This document shows positions 39,973 through 55,400 of a DNA stretch of 64,000 nt, one piece after another. Where the stretch lies: contig JAAEEP010000005.1 of the NCBI GenBank assembly GCA_013415695.1, positions 52,970-116,969 on the forward strand. Reading direction: 5' to 3'. Source of the DNA: Methanomassiliicoccales archaeon (GTDB taxonomy: Archaea > Thermoplasmatota > Thermoplasmata > Methanomassiliicoccales > JAAEEP01). Positions within the stretch are counted from its first letter, which is position 1; the number at the start of each line of letters is the position of its first letter. The notes below the pieces were generated by a model. It worked only from the letters and a program-made list of their open reading frames with translations. It did not search any database and had not been told where the DNA came from. The position numbers were made by a program, and so were the translations under genes.

Positions 39973-40239
39973 TCAAATAAGCGTAAGAGACAGAGTCTCT
40001 ACGTTCTGGACACCTGGTACATCACTAAGCGCTTCCTCGAGCCTGTCAATGATCCCTTCGGCGTCATCCATTATGAAGGTGACCTCGATCACTTTCAGGC
40101 CAAAGGCCAGCGGTTTCACCTCAAGTCCACTGAGGTTAACGCCTTCTGGAACGGCCTTTGGTAGGGCGTCCGTGATATTCTCTATAGGGTATTCCGGGTC
40201 CTCCGGCATCAGGTTGTACGCTGCCGCTACCTTTCCCAT
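39973..40239 (-). CDS. ef1b: Elongation factor 1-beta (aEF1B)
   Basis: 88 residues from the ATG at 40239, placed by AGGTGA five bases upstream. It starts MGKVAAAYNLMPEDPE and contains VKPLAFGLKVIEVTFIMDD, the exchange-factor fold. It reloads EF-1alpha with GTP during elongation. It follows the zinc-ribbon gene with a 9-nt gap, a conserved archaeal gene pair. Confidence 0.95.
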   Translation of the reverse strand: MGKVAAAYNLMPEDPEYPIENITDALPKAVPEGVNLSGLEVKPLAFGLKVIEVTFIMDDAEGIIDRLEEALSDVPGVQNVETLSLTLI

Positions 40240-40248
40240 TTGATTCAC

Positions 40249-40416
40249 CTATGGTCCTTCAAAACCGCATTCCGGGCAGATATAGCTGACACTCTGGTCC
40301 CGGCAGCTAGCGCACCTGCCGATCTCATTATTCCCGCACATCGGGCAGGGGAAGAAGGATATGCCCGTGCCGATAAGTCTGATACCGCATGAACTGCAGA
40401 TCTTCTCTTTGTCCAT
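40249..40416 (-). CDS. Small four-CxxC zinc-finger protein (HVO_2753-like)
   Basis: 55 residues from the ATG at 40416 (MDKEKICSSCGIRL). Four cysteine pairs, CSSC, CPMC, CASC and CPEC, can hold two zinc ions. Proteins of this size and position upstream of aEF1-beta are conserved in euryarchaea; the haloarchaeal HVO_2753 is the studied example and affects swarming and biofilm. An RNA- or ribosome-linked role is inferred from the neighbour. Confidence 0.85.
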   Translation of the reverse strand: MDKEKICSSCGIRLIGTGISFFPCPMCGNNEIGRCASCRDQSVSYICPECGFEGP

Positions 40417-40492
40417 GATCTCGCCTGTGGGCGGATACAGATTCATGTATATATAACTACATGGTTTCGACAGGCTGGACCCTCATCGGCCA

Positions 40493-41212
40493 CTATATCT
40501 GGAGCACTTTCTTCGACTGACCGCTGTCAACATCGATCTGGTCTATACCCACCTTTCCCTCGTACACCTCCAGGACATTGAAAGACGGGTGCGACCTCCC
40601 CTTCAGCCTCCTGGATGTTGAGGTTCCAGCGGTTATGAAGTGCGTGTTCTCCAGCTTCCACACCCATGGAAGGTGCTTGTGTCCAGACAGGACGAGGTCC
40701 AGATCCAACTCTCTGATGAGCTTGAGAACGTCCCCAGAGTCCACGGGTATCTGTCTCTCCCTCCCAGTTCCCGGAATTGGAATGAGATGGTGGTGAAGAG
40801 CGAGTATTCGCAACTTCGCGTCTGAGGACAATCTCTCCTGTATGATCTCGTAGTACTCTCTTCCAATATGTCCATCATCGATATCCGGGACGGTGGAGTC
40901 GACACCGAAGACCGCCACCTCGCCGTCCTCGTAGAATGGGTACCTGGTGCCGAAAACCTCCTCGAAGATCTCGTAGCCAAGATTCCTAGCGTCGTGGTTT
41001 CCTGGAACGATCAACTTTTCGCCGACATCAATCCTGTCAACATAGCGCTTGGCGATATCCATCTCGTGGGGGTGTCCATCTTGGGTGAGGTCCCCGGTGA
41101 TGATCAACAGCTCTGGGGATATCTCGTTCACCTTTTCGACCACGATGTCGCCCCAATCTTTCACAAAGTAGGGGCTGGTCACATGGAGATCAGAAATATG
41201 TACAATTCTCAC
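40493..41212 (-). CDS. Calcineurin-like metallophosphoesterase
   Basis: 239 residues with the complete set of metal motifs: ISDLHV (DxH), IITGDLTQDG (GD), VPGNHDARN (GNHD), LALHHHL, and LSGHKHLPW (GHxH). Two metal ions are bound. The layout resembles CpdA-type cyclic nucleotide or phosphoester hydrolases, but the substrate is not predictable. Cytosolic single gene. Confidence 0.9.
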   Translation of the reverse strand: MRIVHISDLHVTSPYFVKDWGDIVVEKVNEISPELLIITGDLTQDGHPHEMDIAKRYVDRIDVGEKLIVPGNHDARNLGYEIFEEVFGTRYPFYEDGEVAVFGVDSTVPDIDDGHIGREYYEIIQERLSSDAKLRILALHHHLIPIPGTGRERQIPVDSGDVLKLIRELDLDLVLSGHKHLPWVWKLENTHFITAGTSTSRRLKGRSHPSFNVLEVYEGKVGIDQIDVDSGQSKKVLQI

Positions 41213-41500
41213 TTGACCACTTCCATTTTCTCATCGACATATGAAAACTGACCTCCTTGTATAGATATTCTGTATATAGAATCGGTTCTGAATGTTCTCA
41301 GGTCATTGATCATTCGAACGGATCCCGTTTTGCCGATCTATATCGAATGAGATCGACGTTTCTGAGGCCGATGGGTGCAGTTTTAGGGCTATCGTCCTCA
41401 ATTTGATGGTCTTTCCGGGTCTCGCAAGGGTCTAGATGGGCAAAGTTTAAATAACAACAGTAGTTTCCCGTTCTTCCGCATGCCGACATCAACTTCCAAT
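41213..41500. other. Intergenic region upstream of tRNA-Lys
   Basis: 288 nt between the phosphoesterase promoter and the tRNA. TTTAAATAAC (41446-41455) is the likely TATA box of the tRNA transcript, which would begin about 41478. No other gene or clear structure is visible in the rest. Confidence 0.5.
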
Positions 41501-41522
41501 GGGCCCGTAGCTCAGCTAGGTA

Positions 41523-41549
41523 GGATGCTTGCAAGCAAGTGTCCCTAGA
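41523..41549 (+). other. tRNA-Lys intron 1 (27 nt, D loop)
   Basis: The central helix pairs exon TAGG (41517-41520) with intron CCTA (41544-41547). Three-base bulges are TAG (41521-41523) and GAA (41548-41550). The inner helix starts G41524-C43 and includes CTTG/CAAG (41528-41531, 41536-41539). Cutting after the second bulge base gives a D loop of AGCTAGGTAAA. Confidence 0.85.
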
Positions 41550-41589
41550 AAGAGCATCTGGCTTTTAACCAGGTGGTCCGGGGTTCGAA

Positions 41590-41622
41590 AAACTCACGAA
41601 AGGGCATCGTGCGTATCGGAAA
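41590..41622 (+). other. tRNA-Lys intron 2 (33 nt, T loop)
   Basis: The central helix pairs exon TTCG (41584-41587) with intron CGGA (41617-41620), including one wobble. Bulges are AAA (41588-41590) and AAT (41621-41623). The inner helix includes CACG/CGTG (41595-41598, 41608-41611), and the T stem is the outer helix. Cutting after the second base of each bulge restores the exact consensus T loop TTCGAAT. Confidence 0.88.
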
Positions 41623-41775
41623 TCCCCGCGGGCCCGCTTGGAAAGGTGAGGGAAACGATGGAAAACAACCTTCAACTCGGTAATAGTCGATGTATTTTTA
41701 TAACACTAGCACTTAGTAGTCCGGAAGGGCTATTGGTAAGTTTGAAGGGTCCATTCAGCCGGCGAGGTGGTATCT

Positions 41776-42036
41776 GTGTCTGATATAGGTTTTAATGTCT
41801 TAGAGCACGAACTCGTGCCCGAACACTATCTGCTCTCCGAGGAGGAAGCCGGAGAGGTCTTGAGTAGGATGAATTTGAGCCGGGATCAGCTTCCCAAGAT
41901 TCGGCATAGCGATGCTTGCATCAAGATTCTAGAAAACATTTACGGTCCCATATCGGAAGGCCGAGTAATCAAGGTTGTAAGGAAGAGCCTGACCGCGGAG
42001 CAGTTCGTGGCCTACCGTCTGGTCATCAGAGGGTGA
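41776..42036 (+). CDS. rpoH: RNA polymerase subunit H
   Basis: 86 residues from the GTG at 41776, with GAGGTGG (41765-41771) as ribosome site; an earlier GTG at 41767 overlaps that site. [20 protein letters not shown] and the C-terminal YRLVIRG are characteristic of RpoH/Rpb5 C-domain. It binds A' and B in the polymerase jaw. It overlaps rpoB (GTGA) and is the first gene of the polymerase operon. Confidence 0.95.
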   Translation: MSDIGFNVLEHELVPEHYLLSEEEAGEVLSRMNLSRDQLPKIRHSDACIKILENIYGPISEGRVIKVVRKSLTAEQFVAYRLVIRG

Positions 42037-45000
42037 AAGAATTGCGAGATCTCGTAGAACTGTATTTTAAAGAGCGGAGCATAGTGAATCACCATATCGC
42101 TAGCTTCAACGACTTCCTGTCCACGCTCGATAACCCGAATTCGAGAATGCAGAAGATCGTGGACAACCTCCGTGTATCTGCGGAGGACATCGACAGAGGA
42201 ATAATCCGGCTAGACCCAGACCGCACCGATGGAAGGATCATCGAGATCCGCGTCGGTCGCAGGAGGGATGAGAAAGCAGGTTTGATCGATCCCCAGTCCC
42301 GCCCCACGGTGAATATCGACCTCCCAGTGGTCAGGGAGGCGAACGGATACACCCACAAGCTGACGCCCATGGAAGCGAGGCTGAGGAATCTCAACTACCT
42401 GGCCCCTATCTATGTTGATTTCACCGTGATAGAGGACGGCATCGAGAAGGAGCCTGAGCGGGTCCATGTTGGAGATCTCCCCATCATGTGCAGGTCAAAG
42501 AAATGCAACCTCTACAAGGAGAGCCTGGAGGATGAGAGGGAACTCACTCATGAGGAGTACGAGTGGAAGCTCATAGAGGAAGGAGAGGATCCCAGCGACC
42601 CTGGCGGCTACTTTATCATCGGTGGAACTGAGAGGGTCCTGATATCACTGGAGGACCTGGCTCCAAATCGTGTCATGGTAGAGTTCAACGAGCGTTACGG
42701 GACCAGGCTGGAGGTGGCCAAGGTCTTCTCCCAGAGGGAGGGTTACAGAGCCCTCACGCTCGTGGAGAAGAAGAAGGACGGCATGCTGATGGTCACAGTT
42801 CCCGCCGCATCAGGTCAGATCCCCCTTGTCGCGCTGATGAAGGCATTGGGAATGGACAGCGATGAGGAGATCTACCAGGCAATCGTGAGCGTACCCGAGA
42901 TGGCCAACATAGTGTACGCGAACATAGAGGAGTGCCAGGACAGCAAGATGTTCCCGCCCAACGGGATTTTCACCACCGATGACGCGCTGCTGTACCTGGA
43001 GAGGAAGTTCGCGACCGGCCAGGCCAAGGAGTACAGGGTGAAGAAGGTGGAGTCTATCATCGACCGGTCCCTGCTCCCCCACCTGGGCGATACCCAGGAG
43101 GACCGCCTCAAGAAGGCCATATTCCTGGGAAGGATCGCACGATCAGTTCTGGAACTTTCACTGGGGCTCAGGAAGGAGGATGACAAGGACCACTACGCCA
43201 ATAAGAGGCTCAAGCTGTCTGGCGACCTCATGGAAGACCTTTTCCGCGTAGCGTACACCAACCTCATGAAGGACCTCAAGTACCAACTTGAGAGGAACTA
43301 CGCCCGCAAGAAGGACCTGAGAATAGCCTCCGCTATAAGGCCTGATCTTCTAACCCACAGGCTGCTCCATGCCCTGGCCACAGGAAACTGGGTCGGGGGA
43401 AGGGCAGGCGTGAGCCAGCTCTTGGACCGTACCTCCAACATGAGTACCATATCCCACCTGAGAAGGATCACATCATCACTCACCAGATCGCAGCCGCACT
43501 TCGAGGCTCGAGATCTGCACCCCACTCAGTGGGGCCGTCTGTGCCCCAACGAGACCCCTGAGGGTCAGAACTGCGGTCTGGTCAAGAACGCGGCCCTCAT
43601 CATCGATGTTTCGGAGGGCTTCAGGGAAGAGGACGTACACTGGCTGCTTCGTGACCTGGGAGTGAAGGAGGTCAAAGGACAGCAGCAGACCGGCACCCGC
43701 GTCTACGTCAACGGGGACCTGGTGGGCGTCCATGACAAATCAAAGGAACTTGTCCACGAGATCAGGCAGAGGAGGCGCTGTGGCCTTCTCTCCCATGAGA
43801 TCAACGTTCGGCATGACGAGGAGATGGACGAGATCATCATCAACTGCGATGAGGGAAGATTGCGCCGCCCACTTCTGGTCATTGCCAACGGAAGGACCGT
43901 CCTGACCAGGAAGCACCTGGAGGACATTCAGGATGGCAGGGCCCGATGGTCCGATCTTCTCCGCGACGGCGTCCTAGAATGGCTGGACGCCGAGGAGGAA
44001 GAGGACTGCTACATCGCTGTAGAGCCTTTCCATGTGCCCAACCGATGCCCCAACTGCGCTACCGCGCTATCACCGTCCGACGTGGATTGGATCAACCCGG
44101 GCGGCGAGGAGGGAAGCATCGTTCTTCAGTGCCTGCACTGCAATGGTCAGATCACAGTTCCGACCCTGCTCGGCAAGGAGCACACCCACATGGAACTTGA
44201 TCCCATGTGCATCCTGGGCGCCTGTTCAGGCCTGGTTCCATATCCAGAGCACAACTCCTCTCCAAGGGTGACCATGGGAGCGGGAATGGCCAAGCAGTCT
44301 TTGGGTCTGGCCACATCCAATTACAGGCGCAGACCCGACACGAGAGGTCATCTTCTCCATTACCCCCAGAAACCCATGGCTCAGACCAATACCATGGAGT
44401 TCGTGCATTTCAACGAGCGTCCTGCTGGACAGAACTTCGTCGTGGCTGTTCTTTCATACCACGGTTATAATATGGAGGACGCTCTGGTCCTGAACAAATC
44501 CAGCGTTCAGAGAGGCCTGGGACGGTCCACCTTCATGAGGACATACCGTGCTGAGGAGCGCCGATATCCCGGTGGTCAGGAGGACCACTTTGAGATACCC
44601 TCTCCCGATGTCAGGGGGGCAAGGGCAGACATGGCCTACACAAGCCTCAGCGAGGACGGCCTGATATCGCCCGAGACGGCGGTGAGTGGCGGTGATGTTC
44701 TCATTGGAAAGACGTCGCCACCCAGGTTCCTTGAGGAAGATACTGATTTCCTGACTCCGCAGAAGAGGAGGGAGACTTCCATAACCGTTAGACCTGGCGA
44801 ATCTGGTTGGGTTGACAGCGTGATGCTTACCGAGTCCGAGAACGGGAGCCGTCTGGTCAAGGTCAAGGTGAGGGATCAAAGGATTCCAGAGCTTGGAGAC
44901 AAGTTCGCTTCCAGGCACGGCCAGAAGGGCGTGATCGGTCTTCTAGCACCTCAGGAGGACATGCCTTTCACTTCGCAAGGCGTGATTCCTGACCTGGTCA

Positions 45001-45631
45001 TCAATCCCCACGCCATCCCGTCGCGTATGACTGTCGCCCATGTCCTTGAGATGATCGGCGGAAAGGTTGGGTCCATGGAAGCCCGCCTGGTCGATGGTAC
45101 ACCGTTCTCCGGAGAGAAGGAGCAGGCTCTGAGGGAAGCCCTGGTACGCAATGGATACAAGCACTCAGGGAAGGAGGTCATGTACGATGGTCGGACAGGT
45201 CGCATGATTCCTGCTGATATCTTCATCGGTGTGATCTATTACCAGAAACTTCACCATATGGTCTCGGGCAAGTTGCATGTTAGATCCCGTGGACCTGTTC
45301 AGATACTCACCAGGCAACCCACAGAAGGCCGTTCGAGACAGGGCGGCCTGAGGTTCGGAGAGATGGAAAGGGACTGCCTCATAGGCCATGGAGCTGCCAT
45401 GGTCATAAAGGACCGTCTGCTCGACGAGTCGGACGGGACCATGCAGTATGTCTGCGGTAACGCTAACTGCGGGCACGTGGCCATGATGGACCGCAGGGGA
45501 TCACTTCGCTGCCCAGTATGTAGCAACAACACCAATGTCCACCTGGTGCAGACCTCATATGCATTCAAATTGCTGCTTGATGAACTGCTATCGCTTGGCG
45601 TTGCCATGCGACTTCAACTGGAGGATTTGCG

Positions 45632-45635
<4 letters not shown>
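42033..45635 (+). CDS. rpoB: RNA polymerase subunit B (unsplit)
   Basis: 1200 residues starting at the GTG at 42033, which overlaps the rpoH stop. The whole Rpb2-like chain is one polypeptide: protrusion and lobe ([20 protein letters not shown]), fork ([20 protein letters not shown]), hybrid-binding region ([28 protein letters not shown]), and C-terminal zinc site ([12 protein letters not shown]). Many methanogens split this gene into B'' and B'; Thermoplasma does not. A further Cys4 site lies near residues 672-708 (CPNC, CLHC). Confidence 0.97.
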
Positions 45636-49839
<4,204 letters not shown>

Positions 49840-49840
49840 A

Positions 49841-50122
49841 ATGATAGATATTGGAAGGGCTTTGAAGATAGCTGATTCCACCGGGACGGTGGTATTCGGA
49901 GAGAGGGAGACTGAGAAAGCTGTTAGGTCTGGAGAGGCCCAGCTGGTCATCATTGCTAGCAATTACAAGAATGATTTCCTCACATCCGGCGAGCACGAAG
50001 TGAAAATGCACAGGTACAAGGGCAACAACATGGAATTGGGCGCCCTCTGCGGGAAGCCTTTCTCCGTTTCGGCACTTGCAATATTGGACAAAGGCTCCTC
50101 CAACATTCTTTCCCTGGGATAA
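49841..50122 (+). CDS. rpl30e: Ribosomal protein L30e
   Basis: 93 residues of the L7Ae/L30e fold. It begins IDIGRALKIADSTGTVVFGE and contains KAVRSGEAQLVIIASN. It binds kink-turn RNA in the large subunit. It starts 1 nt after rpoA2, in the usual rpoA2-rpl30e-nusA order. Confidence 0.95.
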   Translation: MIDIGRALKIADSTGTVVFGERETEKAVRSGEAQLVIIASNYKNDFLTSGEHEVKMHRYKGNNMELGALCGKPFSVSALAILDKGSSNILSLG

Positions 50123-50123
50123 T

Positions 50124-50549
50124 ATGCCAGACATTACTTTCACCGCGGAAACCCTGAGGTACATCTCACTGTTCGAGAGTGTGACCAAGACCAGGGTCAA
50201 GGATTGCTTGGAAGCCGAAGATAAACTGGTGTTCGTAGTCGAACCGGGACAGGCCAACCGGGCCGTAGGTAAGGCCGGTGAGAACGTTATCCGGCTGAAG
50301 AACACCACTGGAAAGAACATCCAGGTGATCGAGTACTCTGACGAGCCGGAGAAGTTCATCAGGAACGTGTTCTACTCCTACGGAGTGCAGAAGGTGGAGA
50401 TCGAGAGCCGGGGAAACATCGTCCACGCAACCGTGACGGTGGATCCCAAGGTCAAGGGACGGGCCATCGGCAAGAACGGCCGTAACCTCAAGATCGCCAG
50501 GGACGTCGTCAACAGACACCACGACATCCAGAGCATCAGCGTGGCCTAG
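50124..50549 (+). CDS. nusA: NusA-like transcription factor
   Basis: 141 residues from the ATG at 50124. Two KH domains are visible: GQANRAVGKAGENVIRLKN and VKGRAIGKNGRNLKIARDV. It lacks the bacterial N-terminal polymerase-binding and S1 domains, as all archaeal forms do. It binds RNA; the role in termination or pausing is inferred from the operon. Last gene of the polymerase operon. Confidence 0.94.
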   Translation: MPDITFTAETLRYISLFESVTKTRVKDCLEAEDKLVFVVEPGQANRAVGKAGENVIRLKNTTGKNIQVIEYSDEPEKFIRNVFYSYGVQKVEIESRGNIVHATVTVDPKVKGRAIGKNGRNLKIARDVVNRHHDIQSISVA

Positions 50550-51606
50550 AACGAGCGGAATCGTTCAAAGGCTCTCTTTCCACCTCTAACCTATCGGCAG
50601 TGGGGTATTCCTCCACCAGAAATGCCGGTAGCTTCAGCTCCTGAGCTATCTCCTCGAGGACCCAAGGAGCCACTTCTACCCTTCCCTTGTCCAGATCGAT
50701 CCTAAAGAGGTCATCTGGCACATCGTACACTTTTACGAGAAGGCTGATCACCCCTTCCATATCTTGGGACTCGATGACGCCCTTGTATAGTGTCCCCTCA
50801 TCGGTTATGATATCGAGAGGGAGAGCCACATTCTCCGCTCGCCTCATTATCCTCTTTCTGAGCTGTATTCGATCCTTGAAGCTGGAGGAACAGTAGTGCC
50901 TCGAGATGCCCAGGTCGAGCCGCAGCATCTCCATGCCCAGCTCCTCGCTGCCCCTGACCGCGCTTGAAATGTCATCCTTAACCTCGAAGCCCCTCTCCAG
51001 GAACGCTTCGCAGTTTGTTTCAGAGAATTCCAACTCATTAAGGTTGATGAAGTCAAGGTCGATCTCATTGGCGTATTCGATAAGCGATCTCAGCCTTCTT
51101 CCCTCACCGGGTATTAGAGGGACCTCAAGACCGATATCCATGTCAATGGACCTGCGAACGCCCTCCAGTTCGGTGGTCTCCATTCTATCCCAGAAGGCCA
51201 GGGGCGGATGTACCCTTATCTCATCCAAGCCTGCCTCCTCAAGCCTCAGGTATGAATTGATGTCGATGGTTGAGGTGTAGAGATGGATGTGGTGAGAAGT
51301 ACCGAAGGCATCCTTCAGAAGTCCAACGATCCTGACACTCTTCTCCAGATCCCAAAGTGGATCGCCCCCGGTGATACCGGTCCCCTCGGCATCGATCAGC
51401 CTCGCCTCGTCCAGAATGTCATTTTCATCCTCGACAAGAAGCTCGTTTGCGAACATGACGTCCTGCCCCTTCTTCCTCCCGGAAAGCGGGCAGTAGAAAC
51501 ACCCAGTTTGACATCTTCCAGTGATGAGAAGTACCATCTTCGAGCCTCGTCTGCAGAGTTCGCATCCTTTTGGTAGAAGACCCACGAACGCGGAGTCAGC
51601 CTCCAT
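50536..51606 (-). CDS. Radical SAM protein, COG2108-type
   Basis: 356 residues from the ATG at 51606 (MEADSAFVGLLPKGCELC); the frame's GTG and TTG upstream are less likely. The cluster motif is ITGRCQTGCFYCPLSGRKKG (CX3CX2C), preceded by an extra CELC pair. TGITGGDPLWD is the AdoMet-binding GGDP motif. It belongs to the archaeal group related to pyruvate formate-lyase activators; the target is unknown. Convergent 14-nt overlap with nusA. Confidence 0.85.
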   Translation of the reverse strand: MEADSAFVGLLPKGCELCRRGSKMVLLITGRCQTGCFYCPLSGRKKGQDVMFANELLVEDENDILDEARLIDAEGTGITGGDPLWDLEKSVRIVGLLKDAFGTSHHIHLYTSTIDINSYLRLEEAGLDEIRVHPPLAFWDRMETTELEGVRRSIDMDIGLEVPLIPGEGRRLRSLIEYANEIDLDFINLNELEFSETNCEAFLERGFEVKDDISSAVRGSEELGMEMLRLDLGISRHYCSSSFKDRIQLRKRIMRRAENVALPLDIITDEGTLYKGVIESQDMEGVISLLVKVYDVPDDLFRIDLDKGRVEVAPWVLEEIAQELKLPAFLVEEYPTADRLEVEREPLNDSARSRPR

Positions 51607-51734
51607 GTATTCTATTGACACGACCAAAAGAAAGTATGGGCACTATTTATGATGTCCCCTCTCACGCGGTGGCCTCTTTATAGTGGAAACCCCTTCCCAT
51701 CTTAGACCCTGAGTGGTCGAAGGGAGGACAGTTC

Positions 51735-52394
51735 TTGAAGGAAGAATCCAGGTTAATTCTTGCCCTTGATGAGACCAGGAAGGGTAAGGCCCTTGAGGTG
51801 GCGGAGGAGGTCTCGGACCTCGTGGCGGCAATCAAGATCAACTGGCCTCTCGTGCTCTCCACCTCTCCAGAGATCATCGATGAGCTTTCACGAATTTCAG
51901 ATGTCATATGCGATTTCAAGGTGGCTGATATCCCCAACACCAACCGGCTCATAGTGGAGCAGACGGTGGCAAGGGGCGCCAAGGGCATAATCGTTCACGG
52001 CTTCACCGGCAGCGATTCCGTTAGAGCTGCTGTTGAAGCGGCGGGTGACGTCGAGGTATTCGTCGTTGTGGAAATGAGTCACCCGGGCGGGAAGGAATTC
52101 ACCCAGAGCGCTTCGGAGAGGATCGCCAGGATTGCGAAGGAGTCAGGCGCGGCTGGAGTAATCGCCCCTGCCACACGCCCCGAGAGGATCAGGGAGATAC
52201 GATCGATGATTGGGGATCTGAAGATACTCTCGCCCGGGGTAGGAGCGCAGGGAGGAAGCGCAGCTGACGCCATATCCATGGGTGCGGATTTCGTCATCGT
52301 GGGAAGGGTGATATACCAGGCCGACTCCCCCAGATCAGCAGCTGAGAGAATGTACGAGGAGGCGAGGAGGGCCTGGGCAAACCGCCCCGAATGA
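51735..52394 (+). CDS. pyrF: Orotidine 5'-phosphate decarboxylase
   Basis: 219 residues. The start is TTG at 51735, supported by GGGAGG (51722-51727) seven bases upstream. The catalytic tetrad is in CDFKVADIPNTN (Asp, Lys, Asp) with the partner Lys in AIKIN. The phosphate-gripper loop is SPGVGAQGG and FVIVGRVIY. It makes UMP in pyrimidine synthesis. Confidence 0.95.
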   Translation: MKEESRLILALDETRKGKALEVAEEVSDLVAAIKINWPLVLSTSPEIIDELSRISDVICDFKVADIPNTNRLIVEQTVARGAKGIIVHGFTGSDSVRAAVEAAGDVEVFVVVEMSHPGGKEFTQSASERIARIAKESGAAGVIAPATRPERIREIRSMIGDLKILSPGVGAQGGSAADAISMGADFVIVGRVIYQADSPRSAAERMYEEARRAWANRPE

Positions 52395-52496
52395 GGAAGT
52401 GTCCAGGCATGCACTCAAGGGGCATTCAGAATCTGGCAATCTATTTATATCGGGTCATTAATCAGATGGCACGATTTCCAGTAGGGAGACTGCACC

Positions 52497-55400
52497 ATGG
52501 CTAGGAATAGAGGGGCCGATGAAAGGCCCCCGTCCACAAGGAAACAGCCGATGAAAGCGGGTTTCAAGTCCCGCTTCCAGCGTTCATGGTTCGGCAAGAA
52601 CTGGCACATTGTTGCCATTCTCGCTACCATCTTGTTCATAGCGTTCTTCGTAAGGACATACTTCGGGTACTCGATCTCCGTGGATAACGGATACCTTGTA
52701 TCCGGAGGATCTGACTCCTATTATCATGAAAGGGTAATCGATTACGTCATGGAAACGGGCCAGCACCTGGTCCAAGATCCCATGCTCAATTATCCAGCTG
52801 GGATGAGGAATGCGAGACCTCCGCTCTATGACTGGTCCGTTGCCGTTACAGGTTCGCTACTGACGGCCTTCGGGATCGATTCATTCGATGCCATGGGCTT
52901 CGTTCTGGTAATGTCAACAGCATTCTGGGGCACACTTACGATAATACCCATCTTCCTGATGGGCAGGGCTGCCTTTGGCAACAAGGCCGGAATTGTAGCT
53001 GCGCTGCTGTTCGCGATCATGTCAGGTCACATTCAGAGGAGTGTGATGTCAAACGCTGATCACGACGCTATGGTGCTCTTCTTCGCGGTTTGCTCCTTCT
53101 ACTTCCTGATGCTGGCCCTGATGAATGTCAAAGGTAGCAAGTGGGTCTCCAAATGGGGAGAGATCGGTTCTATCAGGAAAGGGTTCCGCGGTTATCTCAG
53201 TCAGAATCAGATATCCCTGCTATACGCAGTCCTATCTGGTACCATGCTGGCAGCAGTGGCCATGATATGGACCGGTTTCGCCTACCTGGTGGTCATCATT
53301 CTCGCCTACCTGCTTGTACAGGTCCTGGTCAATCGCTTCAGGGACATAGACTCCATGGGCGTGGTCATCACGGTGGGCTTGATGCTGCTGGTGGGCTTTG
53401 CCATCATGGCTCCGGTCTACTACCAGATGAACTACTGGGACACCTGGTTTGACATTCCTTTCTACATGTTCCTTGCAGGGATGATCTTCGGTGGATACTT
53501 CGTGATCACCAGGGATTACCCCTGGACACTAACAGTTCCAGTGTTCATGATACTGGGTGGAGGGGCCCTGTTCGTGCTCTCGTTTACCATGCCCAGCCTG
53601 TTCGAGGCCTTGATAACGGGGCAGGGGTATTTCGTACAGAGTAAGCTGTACTCTACCATCTCGGAGGCACAACCACCGGACTTCTCCAACCTGGTGCTGT
53701 CATTCGGAATTCTCACATTCTGGCTTTCATTTGCCGGCGTGGTCTACGCCGCAATGAAGGTCGCAAAGGATACCAGCCCATACCTCATCTTCATCGTGGT
53801 ATGGAGCGGCATCTCCATGTTCATGGCCATCTCAGCCGGGAGGTTCATGTTCAACGCGGCTCCGGCCTTCGCCATTACGGCCGGTTGGATATCCGCTATT
53901 ATCATCGACTGGATCAACTTCCAGGACATTCCCAAGACCCTGTCCGGCGTGACAGGAAATCCCATTCAGGCTCTGAGAAAGGCGGTCAAATTGCGGCATG
54001 TGCTTGGAGCGTTGTTCCTTGCGTTCATGATCATTGTTCCCAACGTTTGGTACGCGATGGACGCGGGAATACCATCAAATTCCAAAGAGGAGTACTCGCA
54101 GCAGGTCTACGACGTGATGCCCAGTTTCCTCAAACCGGCAGATTACGATACGGTCAACGGGACATCCTGGTACTTCGGAGCGTTCTCCTATAACCTACCA
54201 CTTCCCACCAGCTACTGGCCAGCGGCTTGGAGTTGGTTCAGTGAACAGGATAGTGAAATCGTTCCAGATGCGGCCAAACCTGCATTCTTGTCATGGTGGG
54301 ATTACGGTTTCGAATCCGTCAGGGAGGGAGACCATCCGACGGTTGCAGATAACTTCCAGAACGCCTACCAGTTCGCGGGACAGTTCATCACCTGTCAGAA
54401 CGAGGACTACGCCATCGCCATGCTGATCACCAGGACCCTTGAGAAAACAGGTATATCGAACAATCAGACCATCGTAGCGATGCTGGAGAGATACGATGTC
54501 GATGTGGACAAGGTCAACGACATCATGACCAACCCATCAAAATACATCGAAGTGGTGTTGAGCAATCCCGATATCTACGGACCTTACGACAGCGATCTGA
54601 GCGCCCAGAATGCCAAGTACTCGGCGATGCAGGTGGAGCTGGCTCTCATTGGTTCTGACGACTTGGTTGACCTATACCACGACCTGAGAGAGGAGACCGG
54701 CATCGACGTCGGCTATTTCGCCATTGACGGACGCCTGTTCCCATTCACAGCATTCGGATACAACATCTTCTACGCTCCAGCCTCACTCTCAGACCACAGG
54801 ATCGATCAGTTCAATCAGCCCTTCGATTTCTACCAGATACTTGCTGTGGATCAGTACGGCGAGACGCACACCTTCGAGAACGTCACCGCTGACATGGTAA
54901 TCGTGGACTACACCATCGAATACAAAGAGATGTTCTACGAGTCCATGCTTTACCGTACCTTCATGGGCTATGGCCCCTGGGACATTGGGTACGAGAGTCA
55001 GGGCATCCCCGGCATCTCGGGTTCCCTCGCCAATCTGCCGCCCATGCAGGGATGGAACCTCTCGCACTTCAGGATGGTTTACCGCACCGCATACTACAAC
55101 CCGTATCCAGCCGAGCTGGTCTCTGATCACCCAGAGGCATGGCGCGCAGTTTCATTGGAGGAAGCGGTCGAGCTGAAGGAGAAGATCGATGCCGGCGAGA
55201 TCGACGGCTTGGTCGACATGTCCGCACCCACACTCGCCAGCGGCGTGGTCTTTGTGCAATACTACGAGGGGGCGATGCTCGAGGGCACCGCAACTACAGA
55301 ATCGGGCAAGCCTTTCGCCAATGCATGGGTGACCGTGCTTGACGACTATGGAGTGCCCCATCAAACGGTCAAGACCGATGAGAACGGTCACTACAGCGCG

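Larger units (their letters stand above)
41501..41636 (+). tRNA. tRNA-Lys (anticodon UUU) with two introns
   Basis: Exons are 41501-41522, 41550-41589 and 41623-41636, giving a 76-nt mature tRNA. Acceptor stem GGGCCCG/CGGGCCC, D stem GCTC/GAGC, anticodon loop CTTTTAA with UUU, T stem CGGGG/CCCCG, T loop TTCGAAT after joining. Unspliced, the D loop and T loop are each interrupted, so the gene reads as a tRNA only after removing both introns. Both junctions fit bulge-helix-bulge motifs. CCA is not encoded; the discriminator is G. The rpoH gene follows 139 nt later. Confidence 0.93.
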
